Assembly: GCA_965658435.1 (NCBI GenBank)
Contig: CBFHSE010000021.1
Span: 1 to 26,603, forward strand
Length of the DNA: 26,603 nucleotides
Source: JADHLN01 sp965658435
GTDB taxonomy: Bacteria; Pseudomonadota; Alphaproteobacteria; Rickettsiales; JABIRX01
Reading direction: 5' to 3'
The position numbers and the translations under genes were made by a program. Shown in pieces: positions 8,731 through 15,995 of the stretch (positions within the stretch are counted from its first letter, which is position 1; every line of letters begins with the position of its first letter). Below the pieces are notes generated by a model. The model ran no database searches. It was not told the DNA's origin and saw only the letters and a program-made list of their open reading frames with translations.

Positions 8731-9273
8731 ATGGCTACACGCATAAGACTTGCAAGAGGAGGTTCAAAAAAGAAACCTTTCTACAGATTAGTTGTTACTG
8801 ATAAAAGATCTCCAAGAGATGGTAACTTCATTGAAAAAATTGGAACATATAACCCAATGCTTGCTAGCGACAATAAAGATAGATTTCAATTTAAAAAAGA
8901 AAGAGTAGAATATTGGCTTAACACTGGGGCAAGCCCTTCAGAAAAAGTTGCTATATTTTTATGGGATAATGGCTTTAAAAACGTTGAAAAATATTTACCA
9001 GCAGCTTTTCCTAAATCTAAAGATGAAAGAGAAAAAATAAAAGCTGAAAAAATAGCAAAAGCCAAAAAAGAAGCTGAAGACAAAGCTAAAAAAGAAGCAG
9101 AAGAAGCTAAAAAAGCTGAAGAGGAGGCAAGAGCACAAGAAGCTCAAGCTGAACAGCCAGCTGAAAATGAAAGCGCAGCAGCTCCCGAAGAGCAACCGGC
9201 AGAAGCTGAAAAACCAAGCGAAGTAGCAGAAGATAAAGCAGAAGAAGGTGACAAAACCGAAGCAGCTAGTTAA
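8731..9273 (+). CDS. rpsP: 30S ribosomal protein S16 with long charged C-terminal tail
   Basis: The first 90 or so residues are a standard S16: MATRIRLARGGSKKKPFYR, then the RSPRDGNFIEKIGTYNPM block and the conserved VEYWLNTGASPSEKV. S16 binds the 5' domain of 16S rRNA and is needed for 30S assembly. The remainder (about residues 95-180) is a low-complexity Ala/Glu/Lys tail that doubles the normal protein length. It is lysine-rich and probably helical at first (KAKKEAEDKAKKEAEEAKKA), then acidic and proline-containing. Tails on S16 are known in alphaproteobacteria, but this one is long. The gene overlaps rimM by 26 bases in another frame. Confidence 0.97.
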   Translation: MATRIRLARGGSKKKPFYRLVVTDKRSPRDGNFIEKIGTYNPMLASDNKDRFQFKKERVEYWLNTGASPSEKVAIFLWDNGFKNVEKYLPAAFPKSKDEREKIKAEKIAKAKKEAEDKAKKEAEEAKKAEEEARAQEAQAEQPAENESAAAPEEQPAEAEKPSEVAEDKAEEGDKTEAAS

Positions 9274-9748
9274 AATTGCTGTAATAACCCAGCCGCATGG
9301 TATTGCTGGAGAGCTTAAGGTTAAATTTATTAATAAAGAATTTGATCCTTTTCCTTATAAAAATTACTATCTTGATTCAAACATCATAAATCCCGTTATA
9401 CGTGGCAAAGTTAAAGATGTTGCCATTTTTAAAATTTTAAACTGTGATAATAGAGATAAAGCCTTATCTTTAAAAGGCAAAAACATCTATATCGCAAGAG
9501 ATGAATTCCCTGAAATTAAAGATAAAGATGAATATTATATTGATGATTTGCTTGATATCACAATATTAAATAATGAAGGCAAGGTTATTGGAAAAATAAC
9601 CAATATGGAGAATTTTGGCGCAGGTGATATTGCAACCATAGAATTTAACAATGGCCAATTAGTTGATTTTCCTTTTAAATCAGAAATTTTTAGCTCTGTT
9701 GATCTTGCTAATAAAACTATTATTTTTACCAATCCGGAAATAATCTAA
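9248..9748 (+). CDS. rimM: Ribosome maturation factor RimM
   Basis: 16S rRNA processing and 30S maturation factor that binds S19 in the 30S head. The N-terminal RimM domain is recognisable from VKIAVITQPHGIAGELKVKF, and the C-terminal PRC-barrel from DEYYIDDLLDITILNNEGKV followed by the NFGAGDIATIEF strand. Length of 166 residues is normal. The start is a GTG inside the end of rpsP, preceded by a purine-rich AGAAG; no ATG would keep the essential first strand. The 26-base out-of-frame overlap implies translational coupling with rpsP. Confidence 0.94.
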   Translation: MTKPKQLVKIAVITQPHGIAGELKVKFINKEFDPFPYKNYYLDSNIINPVIRGKVKDVAIFKILNCDNRDKALSLKGKNIYIARDEFPEIKDKDEYYIDDLLDITILNNEGKVIGKITNMENFGAGDIATIEFNNGQLVDFPFKSEIFSSVDLANKTIIFTNPEII

Positions 9749-9766
9749 AATTATTTAGAAAAATTT

Positions 9767-10486
9767 ATGTTAAATATTAAAATCATAACTTTATTTCCAG
9801 ATATTTTCCCAGGCCCACTTGGCGCCTCTATTTTGGGAGCAGCTCTTAATAAAAATCTATGGAAATTGGAGGTTTTTAACTTAAGAGAATTTGTTAATAA
9901 TAAGCATAATAAGGTCGATGATGAGCCATATGGAGGTGGTAACGGTATGGTTATTAAACCAGATGTAATGGCCGATGCTATTGAAGCTGCATCATCTGGC
10001 AAACCAGAAAATTATCAGATTTTCTATCCAAGCCCAAGAGGAGAGATATTAACACAAAAAAAAATAGTTGAATTTGCAAAATATAACAATATGATGTTTG
10101 TTTCTGGAAGATATGAAGGGTTAGATCAAAGAGTAATTGATCATTATAATATCTCTCTATTTAGTATAGGAGATTACATATTAACAGGCGGAGAAATCGC
10201 AATTTATGCTTTTCTTGATTCTTTTGTAAGAACATTGCCTGGGGTGCTTGGTAACCCCGCTTCTATTGAAGAAGAAAGCTTTGCTGTTGGTAGTGATTAT
10301 GAGAATTTGCTTGAATATCCCTTATATACTAGACCTGCCTCCTGGCAATCTAGAGAAGTCCCAGAGGAGTTGCTTAGTGGCAACCATAAAAAAATCGCAG
10401 ATTGGCGTCTAAAAATGAGTGAAAATCATACTCAATTAGTTAGGCCTGATTTGTGGAATAAATATTTGAAAAATAAAGGTAAATAA
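9767..10486 (+). CDS. trmD: tRNA (guanine-N1)-methyltransferase
   Basis: SPOUT-family enzyme that makes m1G37 in tRNAs reading CNN codons, preventing +1 frameshifting. The trefoil-knot SAM site is visible as YPSPRG (87-92), SGRYEG (113-118) and IGDYILTGGE (134-143). The substrate loop DDEPYGGGNGMV is at 51-62 and the C-terminal domain carries the YTRP motif after an ESFAVGSD segment. Length of 239 residues is normal. It lies 18 bases after rimM and one base before rplS, in the conserved rpsP-rimM-trmD-rplS order. Confidence 0.98.
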   Translation: MLNIKIITLFPDIFPGPLGASILGAALNKNLWKLEVFNLREFVNNKHNKVDDEPYGGGNGMVIKPDVMADAIEAASSGKPENYQIFYPSPRGEILTQKKIVEFAKYNNMMFVSGRYEGLDQRVIDHYNISLFSIGDYILTGGEIAIYAFLDSFVRTLPGVLGNPASIEEESFAVGSDYENLLEYPLYTRPASWQSREVPEELLSGNHKKIADWRLKMSENHTQLVRPDLWNKYLKNKGK

Positions 10487-10487
10487 A

Positions 10488-10970
10488 ATGAATTTTATCA
10501 AAAAATTTCAGGCTGAACAAATAAAAAATCTTGTAAAAGATAAAAAACTTCCTGAATTTCGTCCTGGTGATACATTAAAAGTTGGTGTAAAAATTATTGA
10601 GGGTAAAACAGAAAGACTCCAATATTTCCAAGGTTTATGTATAGCTAGATCAGGTGATTCAATTAATTCAACTTTTGCTGTTAGAAAAATATCTAATGGT
10701 GAAGGAGTTGAAAGAAAATTTCCTTTATATTCTCCTAAAATAGCTTCTATCGAGGTTCTTAAAAAAGGTATAGTTAGAAGAGCTAAATTATATTACATGC
10801 GTGAATTACGTGGTAAAGCAGCAAGAATCCAAGAAAAAAAGGAATTTACTTCAACTAAAAAAACTGAAAAAGCACAGGTTAAATCTGTAAGTAAAGAGCA
10901 AGCTAAAGCAAAAATAGAAGATAAACCAGTTGCAGCTAAAGCTGAGCCTGCTAAAAATGAAACTAATTAG
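10488..10970 (+). CDS. rplS: 50S ribosomal protein L19 with C-terminal extension
   Basis: L19 sits at the 30S/50S interface. Residues 1 to about 120 are a standard L19: FRPGDTLKVGVKIIEGKTER, then FQGLCIARSG, KISNGEGVERKFPLYSP and RRAKLYYMRELRGKAARI. The last 40 or so residues (121-160) form a Lys/Ala/Glu-rich tail beyond the usual end near residue 115. Like S16 in the same operon, it therefore carries a charged, low-complexity tail. It starts one base after the trmD stop and is followed after 23 bases by leuC. Confidence 0.97.
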   Translation: MNFIKKFQAEQIKNLVKDKKLPEFRPGDTLKVGVKIIEGKTERLQYFQGLCIARSGDSINSTFAVRKISNGEGVERKFPLYSPKIASIEVLKKGIVRRAKLYYMRELRGKAARIQEKKEFTSTKKTEKAQVKSVSKEQAKAKIEDKPVAAKAEPAKNETN

Positions 10971-10993
10971 TTTTAATTAGATTTTAAGCAAAA

Positions 10994-12400
10994 ATGAGTG
11001 GCACTACTTTATATGACAAGATCTGGAACAATCATTTAGTTTCAGATGTACCAGACAACAACCTTATATATATAGATAGGCACTTAATTCATGAAGTTAC
11101 TAGCCCACAAGCTTTTGAATCTCTAAGAATAGAAAAGCGTAAAATTAGAAGACCAGAAACCATCTTAGCTGTTGCAGACCATAATGTTCCAACTCTTAAT
11201 AGAGCTGCTGGAATTGAAGATGAAACATCAAGAATTCAAGTTGAAACTTTAGAAAAGAACTGCCAAGAATTTGGCTTAAAATATTTTGACCTCCAAGATA
11301 AAAGACAAGGAATAGTCCATGTTGTTGGGCCAGAGCAAGGCTTTACTTTACCTGGCACTACACTAGTTTGCGGTGATTCGCATACTTCTACTCATGGAGC
11401 ATTTGGAGCTTTGGCATTTGGAATAGGTACAAGTGAGGTGGAGCATGTTATGGCTACCCAAACTTTAAGACAAAATAAGGCTAAAAACTTAAAAATTGAT
11501 ATTATTGGTAAAAAGCCAAGCTATATAACTGCGAAGGATATAATTTTAGCTATAATAAAAAAGCTAGGTACTGCAGGTGGAACTGGATATGTAATTGAAT
11601 ATTGTGGCGAAGCAATTAGAAATATGTCGATGGAAGAGAGAATGACTGTTTGCAATATGTCTATTGAGGCAGGAGCAAGAGCTGGCTTGATTGCCCCAGA
11701 TCAAACAAGTTTTAATTATCTAAAAGGCAGAAAATTTGCTCCTAAAGGAGAATTATTCGAAAAAGCAGTAGAAAATTGGCTGAATTTAAGTTCAGATGAT
11801 GATGCTAAATTTGATAAAATAGTAACAATAGATATTGCCGATATAGATCCTTTAGTTACATGGGGTACAAGCCCTGAAGATGTAGTAGAAATTACTGGTA
11901 GCGTTCCCAATCCTGAACTTACTGAAACCGATCCAGACAAAATAGCCACCAAGATTAGAGCTCTAAATTATATGGGTTTAAAAGCTGGCACAAAAATTAC
12001 TGATATAAAAATAGATAAGGTTTTTATTGGTTCATGTACTAATTCACGAATTGAAGATTTAAGGGCAGTAGCTGAATTGGTTGCAGGTCAAAAAGTTAAT
12101 AAAAATGTTTATGCTATGATTGTTCCTGGCTCGGGCTTAGTTAAAGAGCAAGCTGAAAATGAAGGGCTAGACAAAATTTTTATTGCAGCCGGCTTTGATT
12201 GGCGAGAGCCTGGTTGCTCAATGTGTTTGGCTATGAATGCTGATAGGCTTTCATCTGAAGAAAGATGTGCATCTACTTCAAATAGAAATTTTGAAGGCAG
12301 GCAAGGTAGAGGAGGAAGAACTCATTTAATGAGCCCAGAAATGGCAGCATCCGCTGCTATAACAGGACATCTTACTGATGTAAGAGAATTTTTAAAATAA
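10994..12400 (+). CDS. leuC: 3-isopropylmalate dehydratase large subunit
   Basis: Aconitase-superfamily large subunit that with LeuD isomerises 2- to 3-isopropylmalate in leucine synthesis. The [4Fe-4S] ligands C348 (GSCTNSR), C408 and C411 (GCSMC) are intact, as are HVVGPEQG, the CGDSHTSTHGAFG block and the C-terminal EGRQGRGGRTHLMSPEMAA. The 468 residues are the normal length and there is no frame damage, so it looks functional. The place downstream of rplS is ancestral in alphaproteobacteria, where leuD and leuB usually follow; here groES follows instead. The substrate may therefore be leucine-pathway or a related hydroxyacid if a LeuD partner is encoded elsewhere. Confidence 0.92.
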   Translation: MSGTTLYDKIWNNHLVSDVPDNNLIYIDRHLIHEVTSPQAFESLRIEKRKIRRPETILAVADHNVPTLNRAAGIEDETSRIQVETLEKNCQEFGLKYFDLQDKRQGIVHVVGPEQGFTLPGTTLVCGDSHTSTHGAFGALAFGIGTSEVEHVMATQTLRQNKAKNLKIDIIGKKPSYITAKDIILAIIKKLGTAGGTGYVIEYCGEAIRNMSMEERMTVCNMSIEAGARAGLIAPDQTSFNYLKGRKFAPKGELFEKAVENWLNLSSDDDAKFDKIVTIDIADIDPLVTWGTSPEDVVEITGSVPNPELTETDPDKIATKIRALNYMGLKAGTKITDIKIDKVFIGSCTNSRIEDLRAVAELVAGQKVNKNVYAMIVPGSGLVKEQAENEGLDKIFIAAGFDWREPGCSMCLAMNADRLSSEERCASTSNRNFEGRQGRGGRTHLMSPEMAASAAITGHLTDVREFLK

Positions 12401-12438
12401 TTTATAATAAAGCCGCAATAAAAAAAATTACTTTTACC

Positions 12439-12466
12439 CTTGAAAAGCTTTTTATTGATACTATAT
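12439..12466 (+). promoter_or_regulatory. Sigma-32 (RpoH)-type heat-shock promoter of groESL
   Basis: CTTGAA at 12439-12444, then 16 bases, then CTATAT at 12461-12466. This fits the alphaproteobacterial RpoH consensus (CTTGAA, about 16-18 bases, CYTATNT). It lies 42 bases upstream of the groES ATG, which has a GAGG Shine-Dalgarno. No CIRCE inverted repeat (TTAGCACTC/GAGTGCTAA) is present, so control by RpoH rather than HrcA is the simplest reading. Confidence 0.75.
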
Positions 12467-12508
12467 AGGGAGATAAATATTGTTTAACTTAATAAATTTG
12501 AGGACAAA

Positions 12509-12802
12509 ATGGCTTCAGTAAAACCATTACATGATAGAGTTTTAGTTAAAAGAACTGAATCAGAAGAAAAAACAGCTGGCGGGATAATTTTACCTGACTC
12601 AGCACAAGAAAAACCACAACAAGGAGAAGTTGTGGCTGTTGGAAAAGGCGCTTTGAAAGAAGATGGCTCTGTAATTCCAATGGAAATAAAAGTTGGTGAT
12701 AAAATATTATTTGCTAAATGGGGAGGAACTGAAATCACTTTAGATGGCCAAGAGCTATTAGTGATGAAAGAATCAGACATCTTAGCAGTATTTGAAGAAT
12801 AA
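12509..12802 (+). CDS. groES: Co-chaperonin GroES
   Basis: Ten-kilodalton lid of the GroEL chaperonin. The sequence opens KPLHDRVLVKR, has the mobile loop EEKTAGGIILPDSAQEKPQQG (hydrophobic GGIIL tripeptide that docks on GroEL), and ends with the usual VMKESDILAVFE. Length of 97 residues is normal. A GAGG Shine-Dalgarno stands seven bases before the ATG. It lies 23 bases before groEL in the standard groESL operon, with a heat-shock type promoter upstream. Confidence 0.99.
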   Translation: MASVKPLHDRVLVKRTESEEKTAGGIILPDSAQEKPQQGEVVAVGKGALKEDGSVIPMEIKVGDKILFAKWGGTEITLDGQELLVMKESDILAVFEE

Positions 12803-12825
12803 AATAATTAATAAAAGGTATTAAA

Positions 12826-14484
12826 ATGGCTAAAATCATTCAATTTAACAATGAAGCTAGAAAATCTCTAGTAGAGGGTGTTGATATATTAGCAAATGTT
12901 GTAAAAGTTACACTTGGACCAAAAGGTAGAAATGTAATTTTACCAGCAAGTTTTGGACCATCTAAAATTACAAAAGATGGAGTTACAGTTGCTAAAGAAA
13001 TAGAGATCAAATGTCCTTTCCAAAATATGGGAGCACAAATGATTCGTGAAGTTGCAAATAAAACTAATGACGTAGCTGGTGATGGAACTACTACTTCAAC
13101 AGTTTTAGCACAAAGCTTAGTGCGTGAAGGTACAAAAGCAGTTGCAGCTGGAATGAATCCTATGGATCTTAAAAGAGGAATTGACCTTGCTGTTAGTAAA
13201 ATTGTTGATGAAATTAAACAAAGATCTAAAACTGTATCAGGTAAAGATGAAATTGCTCAAGTAGCTACAATATCAGCTAATGGTGATGCAGAAATTGGTA
13301 ATAAAATTGCAGAAGCAATTCACAAAGTAGGTAAAGATAGCCCTATAACTGTTGAAGAAGCTAAAAGTTTAGATTTCGAAGTTGATGTTGTAGAAGGAAT
13401 GAATTTTGACCGTGGTTATTTATCTCCTTATTTTGTAACTAATGCAGATAAAATGACTGTTGAATTAGATGATCCTTATATCTTAATAGTTGATAAAAAA
13501 ATCTCTAATTTACAACAAATTGTATCATTACTTGAAGCAATTGTTCAATCTTCACGTCCATTATTAATAATCGCTGAAGATGTTGAAGGTGAAGCTTTAG
13601 CTGCTTTAGTTGTTAATAAATTAAGAGGTGGTTTAAAAGTATGTGCGGTTAAGGCACCAGGTTTTGGTGATAGAAGGAAAGCAATGCTTGAAGATCTTGC
13701 TATTTTGACGCAAGGTCAAATTATCTCTGAAGAAGTTGGTCATAAGCTTGAAAACACAAATGTTGAAATGCTTGGAACTGCTAAAAGAGTTATTATTTCT
13801 AAAGAAGAAACAACAATTGTTGATGGAGCAGGAAGCGATGCTGACATTAAGTCAAGATGCACTCAAATCAAAGCTCAAATTGAAGAATCTAGCTCTGATT
13901 ATGATAAAGAAAAACTTCAAGAAAGACTTGCTAAATTGTCAGGTGGTGTAGCTATATTAAGAGTTGGTGGAGCTACCGAAGTTGAAGTTAAAGAAAAGAA
14001 AGATCGCGTAGAAGATGCAAAATGCGCTGTAATTGCTGCTTTAGAAGAAGGAGTAGTTGCTGGTGGTGGTTGCACACTTCTTAGAGCTTCTAAAGCATTA
14101 GATGGTTTAAAAGGAGCTAATGAAGATCAGAATGCTGGTATTGCGATTGTTAAAAAAGCTTTACAATCTCCAATTAGACAAATTGCAGAAAATGCAGGTG
14201 TTGATGGTGCAGTTGTAGCTAATAAAGTTCTTGAGAATGATTCAGAATCTTTTGGTTACGATGCGCAAAATGGTGAATATTGCGATTTAATTAAAGCAGG
14301 AATAATTGACCCTGCCAAAGTTGTAAGAGCTGCTATTCAGGATGCTGCATCAGTTGCTTCATTATTAGTTACTACTGAAGCTTTAGTTGCTGAAGACCCA
14401 GAAAATGATGATTCTGCAGGCGGAGCTCCTATGGGAGGAATGGGAGGAATGCCTGGTATGGGAGGAATGCCTGGTATGATGTAA
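12826..14484 (+). CDS. groEL: Chaperonin GroEL
   Basis: Sixty-kilodalton ATP-dependent chaperonin, a tetradecamer in the cytoplasm. Visible landmarks are the TLGPKGRNV segment near residue 30, the nucleotide loop DVAGDGTTTSTVLAQ near 87, the apical-domain KAPGFGDRRKAML, and GGATEVEVKEKKDRVEDA around 405-422, which precedes the EEGVVAGGG helix. The 552 residues end with the characteristic Gly-Gly-Met tail (GGMGGMPGMGGMPGMM). Nothing is missing. It is followed by an intrinsic terminator. Confidence 0.99.
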   Translation: MAKIIQFNNEARKSLVEGVDILANVVKVTLGPKGRNVILPASFGPSKITKDGVTVAKEIEIKCPFQNMGAQMIREVANKTNDVAGDGTTTSTVLAQSLVREGTKAVAAGMNPMDLKRGIDLAVSKIVDEIKQRSKTVSGKDEIAQVATISANGDAEIGNKIAEAIHKVGKDSPITVEEAKSLDFEVDVVEGMNFDRGYLSPYFVTNADKMTVELDDPYILIVDKKISNLQQIVSLLEAIVQSSRPLLIIAEDVEGEALAALVVNKLRGGLKVCAVKAPGFGDRRKAMLEDLAILTQGQIISEEVGHKLENTNVEMLGTAKRVIISKEETTIVDGAGSDADIKSRCTQIKAQIEESSSDYDKEKLQERLAKLSGGVAILRVGGATEVEVKEKKDRVEDAKCAVIAALEEGVVAGGGCTLLRASKALDGLKGANEDQNAGIAIVKKALQSPIRQIAENAGVDGAVVANKVLENDSESFGYDAQNGEYCDLIKAGIIDPAKVVRAAIQDAASVASLLVTTEALVAEDPENDDSAGGAPMGGMGGMPGMGGMPGMM

Positions 14485-14515
14485 TATTTAATAATTTTAA
14501 TTATTAATAAAGTTA

Positions 14516-14547
14516 AAAACCCTAGCTCAAAAGGCTGGGGTTTTTTT
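14516..14547 (+). terminator. Intrinsic terminator after groEL
   Basis: An 11-base-pair stem (AAAACCCTAGC paired with GCTGGGGTTTT, one G-T wobble) with a seven-base loop TCAAAAG is followed at once by a run of Ts that continues to 14547. It lies 31 bases after the groEL stop codon. The stem is GC-rich against a very AT-rich background, the textbook arrangement of a Rho-independent terminator. Confidence 0.93.
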
Positions 14548-14606
14548 ATAAAAAAATTCCTTTTTAAAATTTTTAAATTTAAATATAATAAAATTTAATT
14601 TTTATC

Positions 14607-14855
14607 ATGTCTAAAACAACTCAAAATAAACCTTTTAAAATAGCTGTAGAAGAAGGAAAAATTTATGCTTGGTGTAGCTGTGGCTATAGTAGCAAACAAC
14701 CATTTTGTGATGGTAGCCATCGAGAGTCTGCTCCTGAATATAAATCTGTGAAATGGGTTGCTGATGCAACTAAGGATGTTTATTTTTGTGGTTGCAAAAA
14801 AGCAGCTGATGAAAATAAACCATTTTGCGATGGTAGTCATAGCAAGGAAGCATAA
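14607..14855 (+). CDS. Double-CDGSH iron-sulfur protein
   Basis: An 82-residue protein made almost wholly of two CDGSH zinc-finger-like [2Fe-2S] motifs. Ligands are C23, C25, C34 and H38 in the first motif (CSCGYSSKQPFCDGSH) and C61, C63, C74 and H78 in the second. The three-Cys/one-His ligation is the defining feature of the mitoNEET family, and tandem motifs resemble the Miner2-type and many small bacterial members. In other organisms these proteins act in redox sensing or iron-sulfur transfer; the role of this one is unknown. No signal peptide is seen, so it is probably cytoplasmic. It starts 59 bases after the groEL terminator and is likely a separate unit. Confidence 0.93.
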   Translation: MSKTTQNKPFKIAVEEGKIYAWCSCGYSSKQPFCDGSHRESAPEYKSVKWVADATKDVYFCGCKKAADENKPFCDGSHSKEA

Positions 14856-14876
14856 CCATTAAAAAATAGCTGCGCT

Positions 14877-15176
14877 TTAACTGATTAATTCAAAATATTT
14901 CACTTCTGGAAAAGGGCTATAGAAATGATGTAATAATTTCTTCCATTCCTGATAATTTGCTGAATTTCTAAAAGCTTCTTGATGATCTTCAATAGTCTGC
15001 CACTTAACCAATAAAAGATAAATATTTTCATATTTAGCTGATTTATGTAATTCATGACTTATATAACCTTTGGCTTTTTTGATAAATTTTTCTGCCTTAA
15101 TAAAATTTTTTTTAAATTCTTTTTCTTTTCCTTTTACTATATTTAATGTTGCTTTCTCTAAAATTATATTTTTCAT
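14877..15176 (-). CDS. Antibiotic biosynthesis monooxygenase (ABM) domain protein
   Basis: A 99-residue protein with the pattern of the dimeric alpha/beta ABM fold. It has an N-terminal strand (ILEKATLNIVKGKEKEFKKN), a helix with KGYISHELHKSAKYENIYLLLVKW as the second and third strands, the family-typical W-x-x-x-x-x-H-x-x-F-R (WQTIEDHQEAFR) and a short C-terminal strand ending VKYFELIS. Members include quinol monooxygenases, haem-degrading IsdG-like proteins and many of unknown role; I see nothing here that decides among them. It is convergent with the CDGSH gene, 21 bases apart. Confidence 0.85.
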   Translation of the reverse strand: MKNIILEKATLNIVKGKEKEFKKNFIKAEKFIKKAKGYISHELHKSAKYENIYLLLVKWQTIEDHQEAFRNSANYQEWKKLLHHFYSPFPEVKYFELIS

Positions 15177-15312
15177 TTTTAAATTTTACTCCTATATCTT
15201 AACAAAAACAGCTATTTTATACAAATTTATTTTTAGTGAATTTTAACTTGTTATAGTACTCTTTCAAAAACTCTTATTTTTGATATGATCAAGCCAGTGC
15301 TATAAAATTATT

Positions 15313-15834
15313 ATGAGCTATATTTATGAGAAATGCTTTAACAAAAATATATTGGTGGGATATATAGAATTGCATGATGCAGTTTTTCGTAATGATCTAA
15401 CTTATTTACAATTATTAATAAAGCAGGTGCAAATTTTAAGAAAGAAAATAGCTGACAACATACACCACTTGATGTTGCTATAGAAATAATGGAGATTATT
15501 TATAGCAAAAATTTCTTGATGTAATTGCATATTCTGCTGCAAAAGATGAAATCAAATTATTAAAAGAAGCTGAAGATAAGCTATTAGCTCTTGCAATGGC
15601 TGATCATAAAGAATTAGAAAAAAACCTCCTATCAATAGTATCTTAATGCCAGATTTAAGAGAAAAAATTTTTGAGAATCTACGGCAAAAAAATGTTTTCA
15701 GTGATTTACCAGAAGCCAATCCTGCCATATTAACAGCAAAAATTGAGAAAATCTTAGAAGAATCATGCTCTGCTATTCCTGAACTAGAAAAACTCTTGTT
15801 TGGGAGCTTGGCTGAGCAAATATTTTGTTATTAA
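15313..15834 (+). pseudogene. Ankyrin-repeat protein, decayed by several frameshifts and a stop
   Basis: A once-longer reading frame is still legible when frames are switched. The first frame (from the ATG) gives ELHDAVFRNDLTYLQLLI, the start of an ankyrin repeat. A one-base shift near 15420 continues it as KAGANFKKENS, an in-frame TGA falls at 15453, and after it comes QHTPLDVAIEIMEII, the TPL-containing next repeat. Another shift near 15515 gives LDVIAYSAAKDEIKLLKEA, and a last shift near 15620 leads into MPDLREKIFENLRQ and an open tail of 62 codons ending at 15834. Four breaks in about 500 bases argue for true decay rather than sequencing error. The intact gene was probably an ankyrin effector; its original length is unknown. 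Confidence 0.78.
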
Positions 15835-15850
15835 TAATAAATTATTATAT

Positions 15851-15891
15851 TTTCTACTCTTATCTAATATAGAATTAGATTGATGTAGAAA
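15851..15891. repeat. Strong two-part inverted repeat (hairpin)
   Basis: TTTCTAC (15851-15857) pairs with GTAGAAA (15885-15891), and inside it ATCTAAT (15862-15868) pairs with ATTAGAT (15874-15880). The two stems are separated by a symmetric four-by-four internal loop and closed by a five-base loop, ATAGA. All 14 pairs are perfect. It lies 16 bases after the ankyrin pseudogene and about 105 bases before the next gene. There is no T-run, so it is not a standard terminator. It could be a protein-binding dyad or a structured RNA element. Confidence 0.7.
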
Positions 15892-15941
15892 GAAAATTAA
15901 CATGATTATTAAAGGATAGATTCATAAAGCTCTTTTTTTTT

Positions 15942-15965
15942 ATAGATTTTTATACTATAATCTAT
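15942..15965 (+). promoter_or_regulatory. Promoter -10 overlapped by a perfect dyad, upstream of the unknown 337-residue gene
   Basis: ATAGATT (15942-15948) and AATCTAT (15959-15965) are exact reverse complements ten bases apart. A perfect TATAAT at 15956-15961 overlaps the right arm. The next gene starts at 15996, so transcription from this -10 would give a leader of roughly 28 bases that contains AGGTAAGAG, a fair ribosome-binding site. A dyad over a -10 is the usual place for a repressor. No good -35 hexamer is seen, only a T-run. Confidence 0.45.
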
Positions 15966-15995
15966 TTGTATTATAACAGTAAATAGGTAAGAGAC

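Noticed and set aside
8886..9195. Minus-strand Ser/Phe-rich frames opposite rpsP
   Set aside because: They are the antisense reading of the S16 Ala/Glu/Lys tail.
12401..12508. CIRCE element before groES
   Set aside because: No TTAGCACTC/GAGTGCTAA dyad is present on either strand.
15646..15834. 62-codon open frame as an independent gene
   Set aside because: It continues in register from the decayed ankyrin frame upstream and has no ribosome-binding site of its own; better read as the 3' end of the pseudogene.
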